This document shows positions 47,483 through 60,078 of a stretch of 64,000 nucleotides of DNA, one piece after another (the stretch's first letter is position 1; each line of letters opens with the position of its first letter). The stretch comes from Eulemur rufifrons. Its lineage: Eukaryota > Chordata > Mammalia > Primates > Lemuridae. The translations under genes and the position numbers were made by a program. Under the pieces are notes generated by a model, which saw only the letters and a program-made list of their open reading frames with translations, ran no database searches and had not been told where the DNA came from. The stretch is from contig NC_090995.1 of NCBI RefSeq assembly GCF_041146395.1, positions 12,130,501 to 12,194,500 on the forward strand, written 5' to 3'.

Positions 47483-49914
47483 GTAATTAGGAAAGCCACA
47501 GGCAGATACTTTGGGAGGAGATTACTTCAGGTTGTATCTTCTCTAGAGATTCTTGCTTCAGAAATCTTCCTATAAAAAATATTTATGATGGTACATTCAT
47601 GTCCCTAAAAATGCACTACTTTTGACCATTAGAAGTATCTTAATGACAAAATATATAACGTTTTTACTATTTCAGAATGTTTTTTAAATTGCTTCTTATG
47701 ATATGTCTTATATTTAAAGTATTCTTTTTCTAATCTTTGACTTATATATTAATAAATGCACTCTTATTCAATTTGCTTATTTAAATTTTTTTGAAAATAT
47801 TTTCTCTGATGATTTAAAAAAATTTTTTTAGTACTACCTTGGAGTATTACAATGCTACAACCTTTAGGAAGTATTGAAAAATGATTCTCTAATAAAACTT
47901 AACCTATCCTAGGTAAATGAGGTTTATTAAATATTTTGTTTATCTTTAGTCTCCATTGCTTTTACTTCCTTTTCTTTCTGTCATTAACACAGAGTCCAAC
48001 TATGTTTATAAAATAATCACTCTTGCTTTAAAAGAAAGATTACTTGAAATTTTAGTCCACATCAAAAAGCTCTCAGGCAACAGGGTCAATACAGCTTGAG
48101 GGAATAAGTGAAGGGAAGGTGCGTTCTGATTAGCAGGCTGGGCCCGGATCATGCAGAGGTTGTTAGGACGTGGTGAAGAGCTTGGATTTTAAGTGTCATG
48201 GGAAGCCGTGGATGAATAAATGAATGAACAAATGAACCCCATGCACAAATGCATGACTGTTCACCTGAGTGCAGAGAAACTCAGCATTCGGCATATTTGA
48301 AATACATCATTTGTTCTAGGTGTTAGGGATGGAAAGGAAAGACAATTTATGCTCCAAAGCAATTACAGTCTAATGGAGGAAGATGTTAATACATAATTAT
48401 ATAAGTAATTATTTAAATATAATTTTGTCAAATGGCAAGACAGAGTTGAATGAATTTAGTAGGTAATTGAAACAATGAGCATGATGAAGTTTAATGGGTA
48501 CTATAATAATATTTTGTGTATGGCATAATGCATCATTTTCTTATTTCCAGTTGCCTGAGGTACTCAGAAACATAATAAAGATGTACTAACAAGAATTTAT
48601 TTGGCAAATTAGCTTTTGATGACATGATCTAGAGGTTGCACAGGGCGGGATTGGACAATTCTGCTTAATACATCTCCCAAGGTGCCAAACATTTCCACAC
48701 AGTTCTTACTGTCTTTCTTTTCCTTATTAAGAAAGATGTTACTAGCTGTGTGATCTCAGGCACTTGAAGAAGTACTTTGCTCATAGTAAGTGTTTAAAAC
48801 AGGATTAGCCATTATGATTACCTGTTTATCCCTCACTGGCAACAAGGACATGAGTAAACAAGGTCTTCATGTGACCAAAGGATGTCACAGATTCCATGTG
48901 CTGAATCTCAAGCACGTAACTTAGATTCACCACTAAGTTATATAATTCTTAAAAAGTTAGCAAATAGCCATGATATAGGACGGTGGTTGCTACAGCAAAA
49001 TACACTATCAGTTACTCAGCAAACGTTTATTGAAACACAAATCAGGAGAAATCCAAGAGTTACAGAGGACCAAGCATAGAAACAATAATAGTAAGACTGT
49101 TGGCTATAAACTGTAATAAAGGTATTCTGAAAGCATACAGAGTAGAAAAATTACTTAGCGGAAATACTAATTAGTGATTTTTAAGTCACTTCATCCTTTG
49201 TTTTTATACTCGAGGATGATACTTGATGTGAGAACAGTATCACTTGTAAGCAGGAGCACAGTCTGCAAGGCTGGGCTGTGTAGACAGACATGTCCTGCTC
49301 TGTTGCTTGCTAGCTGTGTGGGTTGGGCCGCATTACTCAACTGCTGTATGGGAGGGGATGCGTATTACATCAGTCTCTGTGAAGGCTTTGGAGCAGAGCT
49401 ATGACTGATGCTTTCTATTCCAGAATTTGTCTTCTTTTGTTGTTGTGCTCTACCTATGTAACAAAAAATTTTGGTTCCTTGTGCTTTTTCCTGTGGTAAA
49501 ATAATTTAGTTCATTCTTTCCTTGTCACTATTTTGAAAGCCTTGTTCAGTTTGAATCTCATTTATTTGGGGTATTGGTTTTCTGAAAGCGTTTTACGTAA
49601 GTTTATTTCATTATTGGGTATCCTGGTGTCTACCTATGAAATTTCTGAAAGTTGCAGATTTGGAGAATTTGGACATGGTGAACATACCAGGGCATTAATC
49701 TTGCATTAAGGAAATCTAGGGAAAATGTGCATGACTTTTCTGACATTCACAGTGCAATTTTATATTTTAATTCACATGGTGAAATCGCTGGGTAGGTTTT
49801 ACGTACATTCTTTTGAGTTACTGTACCTACAAAAAGAAATGAATTTCTATTCATCTGACTTGTCTCAGAACATTTTAAGTTAGCCCACATGGTACTTTTT
49901 CTCCCTCCTTCAAG
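47483..49914 (+). other. WDFY3 intron 9 (2.4 kb)
   Basis: Mostly unique. A short block at about 48060-48240 resembles the purine-rich repeat family, and about 49190-49400 has weak MIR-like wording. Confidence 0.93.
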
Positions 49915-50108
49915 GAATTTTTCGAGAATTTGGAGGTGCAAGATGTGCACATAATATAGTAAAGTACCCTCAATGCCGGCAGCATGCCCTGATGACCATC
50001 CAGCAGCTGGTGCTGTCCCCAAATGGGGACGATGACATGGGCACTCTCCTGGGGTTAATGCATTCGGCTCCACCAACAGAACTGCAGTTGAAGACTGACA
50101 TTTTACGG
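49915..50108 (+). CDS. WDFY3: WDFY3 coding exon 10, residues 565-629
   Basis: The acceptor is tccctccttcaag|GAATTTTT and the donor is TTACGG|gtaagt, a strong match to consensus. The 194-nt exon enters in phase 1 and leaves in phase 0. It encodes IFREFGGARCAHNIV, HALMTIQQLVLSP and an acidic loop NGDDDMGTLLGLMHS, followed by ELQLKTDILR. The first part matches the ARM-like 'FREFGGxxxxHNIV' pattern seen in the BEACH-family solenoids. Confidence 0.97.
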
Positions 50109-50533
50109 GTAAGTTTGATAAGTATGTTTCTACTCTTTTATTCCAGAAACCTTAGGTTATTTTTAAGTGATTTATATTTAAGTTAGAGACAAGGAAATTT
50201 CAGAAATCCAAATTATTAAAAAAAACCATACAGCTTGGTAGATAGTATTTAAAAAAATATATGTTAAAATCTTTTCTTAGTATGAGTTAATATTGTATGT
50301 ACAAATACATTTTATTAAATTTAACAAGATATGGAGACTATTGTTACCAAATAATATGAAAATTTATTGGTTGCAGAATAATGAAAGAACTGCACAGTTT
50401 TTACATTTTATTTACATATAGATTGTGTATTTCCTGTCTTGTAAAATAATAAATTAAGACATAGTTATGTATAATGAAATCCTCATAATTTCTTAAGCAG
50501 TACATGTCAAAAAGGTGATTATATATATTAATA

Positions 50534-50800
50534 CAGGTTGAGCATTTCTAATCTAAAAATCTGAAATTCGAAATGCTTCAAACTATTTTCATGCACCAAA
50601 TTATTAACATGATTGTATAAAATTACCTTTAACCTTTATATATAAGATGTATATGAAACATAAATGAATTTCGTGTTTAGACTTGGCTCCTATCCCCAAG
50701 CTACCTCATTATGTAAATGCAGATATTCCAAAATCTGAAAAAATCTGAAATGTTAATCATTTCTGGTCCCAAGCATTTTGAATAAGGGACACTCAACCCA
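50534..50800 (-). mobile_element. Non-autonomous Tigger-type element, antisense copy
   Basis: Bounded by TA (50532-50533 and 50801-50802). The ends are 'caggttgagcatttctaatct' and 'gaataagggacactcaaccc'. The internal order is the reverse of the copy at 57070-57430, so the two belong to one family in opposite orientation. Confidence 0.82.
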
Positions 50801-50994
50801 TACGGAGCCTTTCCATTCTTCAGATACCATTATAAATGTGTGAAATCCTTTAATAAAGTGAGTTTTTCAAATGTAAACGATTGGGAAGATTATAAATTAA
50901 TCTAAGGTCATAGTAGATTAGTCTAAGGTAATAGTAGATACTCATTGTGCTACAATTACAGAAATAGAAAAGGAGTCCGTTGTATCTAAACGGA

Positions 50995-51265
50995 TCTCAA
51001 ATTACTGTTTGGGTGAATAAAGGTTAAGTGCATGAGTAGCGTAATTACACTGCCTGGGGTTAAATCCTGCCTTCACCATTGTATAAGCTGCACAATCTTT
51101 GGCAAGTTATTTTACCACGTTGTACCCAATTCCTCATCTATAAAGTGGGAATAACAGTAGTACCTAACACATAGGATTGTTGAAAGGGTTAATAAGCTAA
51201 TGTACAAAAGCACTTAGAGTGCCCGGTACAAAGTATGTGCCCAGTAAATTATCAGGTGATTTTAT
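50995..51265 (+). repeat. MIR element, well preserved
   Basis: 'Cctggggttaaatcctgccttcaccattgtataagctgc', 'ctcatctataaagtgggaataac' and 'cacttagagtgcccggtac' follow MIR from core to 3' end. Confidence 0.85.
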
Positions 51266-51954
51266 ATTGTGTTTTTTAAAATCATAAGGCAAATTAAAAG
51301 TATGACAGTTCAAAAAATAACTGAAAGTTATAAAAGTTTTTTTTTTTTTTTTTTATGTATTTAGGTTTAATTTCTGAGAACATACTGCTGTTCTGGGAAA
51401 GGGCAAACTTTCAGCCCTCAGGCTCCAGTTCACTTTGCAAGAGAGAACGTAGTAATTCCTCTAAAGTTGAGAATATGGTCATTTTATATGAATCAAAAGA
51501 CCTCAAACTGTGGCTGCCCTGAGCATCTCTCTGATCTCTCCTAGAATAAATCAGTTTGTACACACAGTCACAACTTTTCATGAATGTGTGTTAATCAAAT
51601 TAGACTAGAATATGTATTTTACTTATTTGATACCTGAATTCATTGATGCTGTCATTAATTAAAGACACTGGAAAAGCTTTTCAGCCAAGATTTGGATATA
51701 GCCCTACTCTATCAAAAGAAATGTGTGATGGTGTTTCGTAAAATTATTTTCTGTCTTTAATATGGCATTTTTAATTAGCAAAATATTTGATATGCTTCCT
51801 ATTACAGAACTGCTTATTGGGTAAATAACAAAAACATTCATGTCAGATGTTCACAGAATACAGACTCTTTGATATATATGCATGATGGTTTTCTCTTTTT
51901 CTTAAAATTTGAATTATGTTTGTTTTTGGTTGTTTTGTCTTTCCCCTCCCCCAG

Positions 51955-52412
51955 GCCCTCCTGTCAGTCCTTCGAGAAAGCCATCGTTCAAGAACAGTTT
52001 TTAGGAAAGTTGGAGGATTTGTGTACATTACATCCTTGCTCGTTGCCATGGAGAGATCTCTGAGCTTTCCACCCAAGAATGGCTGGGAGAAAGTGAACCA
52101 GAATCAAGTGTTTGAGCTTCTCCACACCGTGTTCTGCACACTGACTGCCGCAATGCGCTATGAGCCAGCCAACTCTCACTTCTTCAAAACAGAGATCCAG
52201 TATGAGAAGTTGGCAGATGCTGTTCGATTTCTTGGCTGCTTCTCAGACCTAAGAAAAATAAGCGCCATGAATGTCTTCCCCTCAAACACACAGCCATTTC
52301 AAAGACTCCTAGAGGAGGACGTGATCTCACTGGACTCGGTGTCGCCCACCTTACGGCACTGCAGCAAACTCTTCATCTATCTTTACAAAGTAGCCACAGA
52401 TTCTTTTGACAG
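51955..52412 (+). CDS. WDFY3: WDFY3 coding exon 11, residues 630-781
   Basis: The acceptor has a C-rich tract (ttcccctcccccag|GCCCTCCT) and the donor is GACAG|gtatgg. The 458-nt exon enters in phase 0 and leaves in phase 2. It encodes ALLSVLRESHRSRTVF, KVGGFVYITSLLVAMER, a second solenoid block around VFELLHTVFCTLTAAMRYE and YEKLADAVRFLGCFSDLRK, and ends at LFIYLYKVATDSFD. Codon use is GC-richer than the surrounding introns. Confidence 0.98.
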
Positions 52413-53884
52413 GTATGGTTCTGTTCTGTCCCCTGATTACAGGGCGTACTAGGCGTGACTTCAGCATTAAGACTTGAATTGCAAGTTAACCCAATAGAAA
52501 ATGAAAACAAAGGAATCTTCTCTCCTAGATGCTAGAGGTGTATCACTTTATTTTTTAATATTACTGTTGCGCTGGTGTTAAGTTTTTTAGCATGGAAGCC
52601 TGCATAGTATTTGTAAATTCAGGTTCAGTTAGCTCTCATTGCAGTTATTGCAATAGTTTTTATGAAGTTTCCTTTAATGGTGGTGTTTGCTTTTGTTCTC
52701 TCTTTCCTTTGTAGCCCCAGAAGCACTAGGTGCGTTCGGACTTACTGATATTTGTTATCAACAGAACATGGCTCTGATTATTCATATTACCAGACAGATG
52801 CTCTGTCTTTCTCAACGTCTCATAATCCCCAAAAAATGATAAAGCTCCTTAAGAGACGTATCAGTGTCTCGACTCATCAAGCCCAGTAGTCAGTCAGGCT
52901 CATTGACTTATTCCTTCATTACACAAGGACTTAACAAAATCCCATTGCGCCAACTCACTGTGCTAGGCATTGGAGATTCCGCTCTGAACAGGACTGTCTT
53001 GGTCCTTGCTTTCTTGTAGTTGAAATACAGACACATGGGTAATCAATTACATGTATTGTGACAAATTCTGTAATGGAAAAAATACAGGGTTCTAGGCGAG
53101 CCACTTTACCCAAATCACTTAATATTTTCAATGCTTCAACTGTGTCTTTAATTAAGTTGTCACTGTGAAAATAATGTAAGAGTTATGCTTCTAATTTATG
53201 TCCATGTATTATTGCTTTTAACAATTATCATAGTTTTATAAAATAAATGAGTTATTTTTAAATTGCCCCATAAACAGCTAAAGTAATGCTATTGGATAGA
53301 GCTTCTAATAAGTTTGGTATCCTTTACCGTGGAATAGCTACTTTGAAATATCTGCTAAGATATTTCTTGCTTCTTTACAAAGATTTCTGAGTCCTTAATA
53401 TTTAGATTTGAAAGTAAAAAAAAAATTGTAAGACATTATAAAAAAAAAAAAAACTTCTGTTTTTCCCTATCTGAAATGAAGATGCATATATACTGTTAAC
53501 TTATCGGAAACATGAGATAGTGTAGTGTCCTAGGAAGAAGCTATATAAATTTATGCATTCAAATTTAACCTCGTTTCCCTTGATTTCTACTTATCCTAGC
53601 GAGCATACCTCATTTTTGGTCACTTTGTCAAAAATAGGGCTTAGGAAAGTCTGTTTAACAACTGTGTTAGATGTTAACATTAATGGAATAAGCATCCGCC
53701 TTAAGCATGCTTTCCTGTTTCATTCAGTGCACGTGTTGTAGTCTTGTTCCTTGTTCCCGCTGAATACGGAGGATGTTCCTTATTAAACTTTTACTGGCAT
53801 TTCTTGTGAAACTAACCTATGGCCAACCTGGTGTTCTCTTCTTCTAACCTCTCTAAACCGCCCTGTCTGTTTTGTCGTCTGTAG
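52413..53884 (+). other. WDFY3 intron 11 (1.5 kb)
   Basis: About 52900-53090 resembles the 5' part of the purine-rich repeat family ('ttccttcattacacaaggac...ctgtgctaggcattggagattcc'). The rest is unique, with A13 at about 53441. Confidence 0.93.
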
Positions 53885-53968
53885 TCGTGCAGAGCACATC
53901 CCTCCCTGCCTGACAAGTGAGTCTTCTCTCCCCTCTCCTTGGGGGACACCAGCTTTGTCCAGGAAAAG
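53885..53968 (+). CDS. WDFY3: WDFY3 coding exon 12, small symmetric exon, residues 782-809
   Basis: The acceptor is gtcgtctgtag|TCGTGCAG. At 84 nt it is the shortest coding exon here and is symmetric (phase 2 on both sides), so exons 11 and 13 can also join in frame with loss of 28 residues. It encodes a Ser/Pro-rich, probably disordered linker (ESSLPSPWGTPALSRK). The assigned donor AAAAG|gtactg is weak at positions +4 to +6. A better-looking GTGAGT lies inside the exon at 53917; using it would leave 32 nt and shift the frame. A 21-T run starts 40 nt after the donor. I accept the 53968 end because the family protein as I remember it contains the SRKRHAY join. Confidence 0.9.
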
Positions 53969-54008
53969 GTACTGATCTTCTAAGAGAAGTCAATCTATTT
54001 GTGTGGGG

Positions 54009-54102
54009 TTTTTTTTTTTTTTTTTTTTTCCCTGTGCTTACTTATATGTTGATGTGGTCATTGTGTTTTGTACCTTCAATTTCTTTTTTTTTTTTTTTTT
54101 TT
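54009..54102 (+). promoter_or_regulatory. U-rich tracts downstream of the weak exon 12 donor
   Basis: Runs of 21 and 19 T lie 40-135 nt after the GTACTG donor. In established splicing biology, U-rich sequence just downstream of a weak 5' splice site recruits TIA1/TIAL1 and helps U1 binding. Activity here is inferred. Confidence 0.45.
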
Positions 54103-54939
54103 GGCTTTCTGTTTGACTTTTTTCTTTTTAGGTTTTAAAATTATCAATTTCTCTTGAATATATTTATGAAAGTAAAATGTGTTGGTACTATAAAGCTATG
54201 AGGGACGTGAAGAATTTTGTCATCCAGCTCCATTATTTAGACTAAAGGACACATTTTGGTTATAGAGAAGGCATGTCTTTTATTAAAAATAACATAAGAA
54301 TCTGAGAACTTAATGTCTCTTCAAGTAGAGTACTTTTCTGCTCTTTTTTTTTTTTTTTTTTTAACTTTAAATGTTAGGATCATTCTTTGGTTTTTATTTT
54401 TACTCCAAAATGAACATCATAGCCCTGGAAGGAAAAGTGTATTTTCTCAAGCAGGTTCGACCAGTTGAAATACGCTATTGTGAAGACTTATCAAAGCTAA
54501 ACTTTGAAAAAGTGAATAACAATCTACTTCAGTTCATTGTTTCATGGGTTCTGTGTAAATCTCTGGTCTAGTTGATCTTGTATATTAAACTTACGAATTT
54601 TTTAAAATTGCAGTAGATTGACAAAAAATACAATTAAGATCCATTTAAGATAACATTTGCAACCTGCATATAAAATGATCATAGTCTACAGTTGGTACCA
54701 AATACTTTTCGTTCCCTCTCCTGTTTTCCTCATGACCAAGAATAAGTCTTTAACTTATATGTAAATATTCTTCCATTGTGGATTTTTAAAAATGAATCCT
54801 GAGATTCTGCTTTATTGTCGTTTTAATTTTATTACTATTGTTCAGATTTTAAAACTTGAATGTAGTTGGAGCTAGTGCATGAAAAGTATTTGTTACAGGT
54901 TCTGTATTTTAGCATATTATAGTAGTAACATTTATTAGG

Positions 54940-55200
54940 GCCAGACCAGGTGCCTCACATCTGTAATCCCAGCACTTAGGGAGGATCACTTGAGGCCAGG
55001 AGTTCGAGACCAGCCTGGGCAACATAATGAGACCCCCGTCTCTATGGAAAAAAAAAAAAAAAGCCAGATTTGGTGGTACATGTCTGTAGTTCCAGCTGTT
55101 TGGGAGCCTGAGGTGGGAGAATCACTTGGCCGAAGGGGTTTAAGGTTGCAGTGAGCTATGATTGCACCACTGCACTTCAGCCTGGGTGACAGAGTGAAAT
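54940..55200 (+). mobile_element. AluJ-like element, sense, with deletion in the left arm
   Basis: 'Cctcacatctgtaatcccagcactta' to 'ctgggtgacagagtgaaatcctgtctc' spans both arms. About 15-20 bp are missing after the first 'gcacttagggagg'. A (TA)n run at about 55212-55230 follows the 3' end. It is an old copy by divergence. Confidence 0.88.
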
Positions 55201-57069
55201 CCTGTCTCTTAAATATATATATATATATATTCATTAAGTATATAGAAAGACTTATTTTCCTTTTTCTCTTAAATTTACACAGGGGCTTAACAGCTTATTT
55301 CTTACAGTAAACCATGACATAGTTCAAACTGGTCTTAAATAAATTTAGAGTTGTTCAATATGTTTGTGCTTAAAAAATACTTTTTTCTTTTTAAAGAGGT
55401 GTCTTAATTCATGAAACCATAAACTAGATAAATTTGATTTGATATAGTATATTTTTCTTCTGCCAAAATCAATGAGGTAAAGTATTTGTGTTTGAAGATT
55501 TGTGTATGTGATCCCAAAGAACTACTGAATGTTAGCAAAATAATTTAAATTACTAGTTTCAAATTACTTAATATCACGTTTAAAGTATAATGATTATATC
55601 ATAAATGGTAAAGTCCTAAAAATTACTGTTTAAAAACATTTAGTAGTTTTTAAGTATTAGCCAAAAACTACAAAATAGAAATGAACAGATTAAAAGGGAT
55701 ACATTTAAAAAAAATTCCATCGGAATTTACTGTTTATTTAAATGGTAATTTGACAAAGGGAAAACATTTTCTTTCTTTTCTTAAAGAGTTATTTATGGCT
55801 TTAAATAATAAAAAAAAAAAAATTGTCATCATGTTTTGTACATCTGCATGTAGAGATACCAGGTCTTTGACTTAAGGCAAAACCATGACTGAGTAAACAA
55901 ACCTAGTTGAGAGAATCCTAATCCATTTGAGTTCTCCATCAGTCTTCCGAATTGATGTAACCCCAAGGACAGAAAACCCTTGATAGTGTTCATGCTAATG
56001 CTGAAATCAGTGTTGACGTTTTCAGGTTGCCTTCTTTTCGGGTCCCACGCATTTTGCTGAGTGTGAGAAGCATAAGCTAGTAAAGAATATCATGTTTTTA
56101 CTTCACAAATCCAATTCCAGTAACTTTTGAAATTAGAATTGAATTCACACTAATTCTAGAACCTCTCAACAAATGACATCAGCTCGCAGGCATCTTTTTC
56201 TTGTGGCAAAACATGTTGGTTTTGTTGGCAAAGGGAGAAACCAACACTGCACTGTGTTTTTGATGGCTTGTGGAGCATTCAGATGCTAAGAAAATTGTGA
56301 GCTTGTGATACTTGCCTGAAATGTAAAATCCTGGAGGTTCTTCTCTAATTATTTTAAGAATCGGGGGGAAGAGAGCTAGTTAACCTCATATTTAGAAAAC
56401 TAAAACTTATAATCTTTTTCATTATTTGTTATTCAGAGGAATAATAGAACAGAATTGTAGCTGAGCAGTGTTCAATCAGAGTTGGAGGAAGTGAATGCAA
56501 AATAGTAATCAAAACTCAACAGAATATAACTGCAGTGGAACAAGAGGTGGTGGGTACTGGTTATTGTTCAAACGTGGTATCTGTTACTCAGTGCCCCTGC
56601 ACACTTGATGATAATTACAGCAAAGCATATTCAGAACTTAAATATTCAACTATATATTCCTAAAAGAGGTAGATCAGTCTTAAATATATGTGAGAATTTA
56701 GGTTGAAATATTTAAAATAACAATTTCTGTAACTTTTGCAAGGGACCGCAACATAAAAATTAAATTTTGAAATGTCGTCTTATCCTGTCTTTACAAATGG
56801 TTAGGTCTTGCTCGGGAATTAACCATTAGCTTACCATAATCCGTAAATTTAAAAAGTGGTCATACCTGTGGTGATACCTAGATGATTTAATAAGAATTAA
56901 TGTATAACATCTATTATAATACACCTAATTTTAGTTAATAAATATGTTTTAGATTTCAGCAATCTTTGTAGTCTTTTTCTGTTTTGAAAATGGTGAATGT
57001 AATTTCTTTATCGGAATATTGTTTTCTTATAAAAGGTTAAAAAAACGTTTGCTACTATAGTAGTATATA

Positions 57070-57430
57070 CAGGTTGAGTATCCCTTATCTGAAATGTTTG
57101 GTACCAGAAGTATTTTGGATTTTGGATATTTTCAGATTTTGTAGTATTTACATATACATAATGAAATACTAAAATATCTTGGGGATGGGACCCAAGTCCA
57201 AACAGAATTTATTTATGTTGCATATGTACCTCATACACATAGCCTGAAGATAGTTTTATATAATATTTTTAATATTAATAATTTAGTGGATGAAACATAG
57301 TTTTGACTGCATTTTGAATGCAACGCGTCACATGAGGGGTAGAATTTTCCACTTGTGATGCCATGTTAGTGCTCAAAAAGGCTTAGGTTTTGGAGGGTTT
57401 GGGATATTAGGGTTAGGGATGCTCAACCTG
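57070..57430 (+). mobile_element. Non-autonomous Tigger-type element, sense copy
   Basis: The 361-bp element lies between TA dinucleotides (57068-57069 and 57431-57432). The inverted ends are 'caggttgagtatcccttatct' and 'ttagggatgctcaacctg'. The internal phrases 'cttggggatgggacccaagtc' and 'tacacatagcctgaagatag' are shared by the family. No transposase remains. Confidence 0.88.
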
Positions 57431-58910
57431 TATTAGTAAAGAGTTCACTGTCCAAAGACGTTAAGATTTCTTTCAGGGTCTTTCCATAATTTAAATCCAA
57501 ATCTAGATTAAATGTGTCAATTTAGAAATAATTTTGGAAGGCCTATAACTAAAATATACAATTAGAATGTGTGCGTGTTTAATGAAAACATTTTTTATGA
57601 AATTTTTGAATTCAGTGGTGAGAATTCCTGTTAATACTATAGAGGAATTAGGAATCTTTTTTTCTAGATGGGTCAAAATATTTTAAAGAACAAAGTGAAC
57701 AACATAGAAAGAGGATACCTGTTGGTAATAAGCATTTAGAGATCTTTCTCTCGTAAGTTTAGAAATTAAATCCTTCTGAACGAAAAACAGCAAATACAGG
57801 GAGTGAAAACATGAATGGGTGGAGAACTTGCTGACTTAAATAAACTAGGAGAGCCCGTGTGGTTTTTTTGTAAGTAAAGCTGAATACTTTCCTAGAATCT
57901 CTGTTAAAAAGAGAATGTTACTTTTTTTAAAAAAACATGGCAGTGCCAATTCTTTGCTACTAAATCACTGACACGAAGCATCTGTTTCCCAAGCTGCTCT
58001 CGTACCAGAGAGCTGAGACTGCACTGCTCTCGGTGACAGAGCTCAGCATTAGGCAAATTACGCTGAGACCAACTTGCTGGAACAAAGAGCTCCTATAGGC
58101 TGAAACCACAAGCATCTGTTTCTTGGTGCCAAGATGCAAATTGTGCAAAATTCATGAATTGTAGATGAGTAGTATGAAAGAGAAAGTGGAGATCATTGAT
58201 GAGAAGAAATGTTTACATTCAGGACATGGCTGGGCTTTCTAACTCACAGAAACTTATATAAAATATGTCTTCTAAGTTTTTAAAAATAGTGATGAATATT
58301 TACAGTGGTTGCGGGAACAGATGCAAACAGTGAATGTCGTTCCACATAAACTAAAGGAAAACTTCCGTAATGCTTAATGTATTTATTCTTGGGTAGCCAG
58401 GGCTCTGAGCCAACCCTTACTCAGTTGGCCCAGTTATAGAGGAGGCCACTTTGATCTTGTTAGTTCTTGTTAGGCTACTTTGATCATAGGCTAAGGAAAG
58501 TTAAAAACACATAATTTCAGAAGAAAACAGTCTCATTGAGGAACTTAATTTAACTAGATCTTTCATCACATATTATTTCATCTTCCCAGAACTTTGAATC
58601 ACTATGATTTTACTTATGTGTTCTTCTCATCTTCTGGTACAAGTGTCATTTTTTAATGAAACAATCCAAACAGTAAATGGTAAAGACATACAAAGGCCAA
58701 GAATAGTTGATAAATAGTCTATATATGACTCAAGAGTTGATAATATGTTGCATGTTTATATCCCAACCTTAAAATATTTTGCAACCTATCCCTGAATTAC
58801 AAGGCTTTTTGCTTATCAGTGGCTATAAAAGTAACAGACGATGAAGAAAATGAACAGAGAATCTGATGGGAATCAAATACCAAATTTACCCCTTCTTTCT
58901 TTTTATCTAG

Positions 58911-59088
58911 ACATGCATATCATTCTGTTTCAACTCCCCCCGTTTACCCTCCTAAAAATGTCGCTGACCTGAAACTCCACGTGACAACTTCGTCTCTTCC
59001 GAGTTCCGATGCGGTCATCATCCATCCTGGAGCCATGCTTGCCATGCTGGACCTCCTGGCCTCTGTGGGGTCCGTGACACAGCCGGAA
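58911..59088 (+). CDS. WDFY3: WDFY3 coding exon 13, residues 810-869
   Basis: The acceptor is ctttttatctag|ACATGCAT and the donor is CCGGAA|gtaagc. The 178-nt exon enters in phase 2 and leaves in phase 0. It completes the Ser/Pro-rich linker (HAYHSVSTPPVYPPKN), then re-enters the solenoid with AVIIHPGAMLAMLDLLASV. Confidence 0.97.
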
Positions 59089-59863
59089 GTAAGCTGGGTT
59101 ACGTTACTTCTTCCCTATGTTTCATGAATGAGAGGATGTGAATGTGATTGATTACATGAGCCCAGGGTGTGTTACCTATCACGTGCTAAAGTAGGTACAG
59201 GGAAAAAATAGGATTTTTCTATTTGAGCCTTTCATGATGCATGGTAGATAGGTATGTTGTAGAATACAGTTCATTCGTTACAAATGCAACCGCGATGGTT
59301 CCCTCTGGTACTAGAATAATCCTGTTTGTCCTTGTAAATCCTTCTCGGCAGTGGACACTGTTCATGAATAATACAGAAGGAAAAATGACTGAAGATACTG
59401 TGTTGAGGCTATTTGTTTGTTTTGACTGCTAGCACTCAAGAGGTTGGGTAAATGGGGGTTTGGGTGACTATTTTGTGAAAATGTTCTATGGGCTTTAAGG
59501 CCTAAAGTATCACAAATACAAACAGGAGGCCTTCCTTATATTAGTTATCTCCCTACCATGGAAAGAGTTTATACTCACTATTTTTATAAAAGTTAGAACT
59601 ACTTCTAGTTATATAGTCATGTAATACAAAAGACTTGGAAGAAAATGGAGTCCAGCTGGGTATGCTTCTAATAAAATTAAAATGGGAAGTTTTCCCCTAG
59701 CCTGTTCTATGATTGCTCTGTCACTCTAAGCCAGTTACTCAGCTTATCTGAATGTGTCTTGAAGCATGTAGAGACCTCATATTAAAACGTGTGCTTTGTG
59801 TGGAAAGAAGTGTCACCTCTCTCACTAAGAATGCCCTGGTTTCCTGGATTTCTTTACCTTTAG
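59089..59863 (+). other. WDFY3 intron 13 (0.8 kb)
   Basis: Shortest intron here, unique sequence with no repeat I can name. Confidence 0.95.
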
Positions 59864-60078
59864 CATGCTTTGGACCTTCAGCTTGCCGTGGCAAACATTT
59901 TGCAATCCCTGGTGCACACAGAAAGAAACCAGCAAGTCATGTGTGAAGCTGGTCTTCATGCACGACTGCTGCAGAGGTGCAGCGCCGCGCTGGCTGACGA
60001 GGACCACTCCCTGCACCCGCCGCTCCAGCGCATGTTCGAGCGATTGGCCTCCCAGGCCCTGGAGCCCATGGTGCTGAG
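59864..60078 (+). CDS. WDFY3: WDFY3 coding exon 14, residues 870-940
   Basis: The acceptor is tttctttacctttag|CATGCTTT and the donor is GCTGAG|gtcagt. The 215-nt exon enters in phase 0 and leaves in phase 2. It encodes LDLQLAVANILQSLVH, EAGLHARLLQRCSAALADE and PLQRMFERLASQALEPM, three clear helices. It is locally GC- and CpG-rich compared with its introns, as expected for old conserved coding sequence. Confidence 0.98.

Larger units (their letters stand above)
50109..51954 (+). other. WDFY3 intron 10 (1.8 kb)
   Basis: Holds a Tigger-type element, a MIR and an 18-T run at about 51337. A near-duplicate 'ctaaggtcatagtagatta / ctaaggtaatagtagata' lies at about 50902-50941. Confidence 0.95.
53969..58910 (+). 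other. WDFY3 intron 12 (4.9 kb)
   Basis: Opens with three long T runs (54009-54029, 54084-54102 and 54344-54362), then an Alu with a TA microsatellite and a Tigger element. About 55240-57060 is AT-rich unique sequence with no exon-like segment. Confidence 0.93.

Noticed and set aside
54344..54571. Possible extra exon after the T19 run (AG at 54377, open frame to 54571)
   Set aside because: The acceptor is plausible but the frame has no similarity to the family protein and no good donor in the right phase; recorded only as a potential cryptic site.
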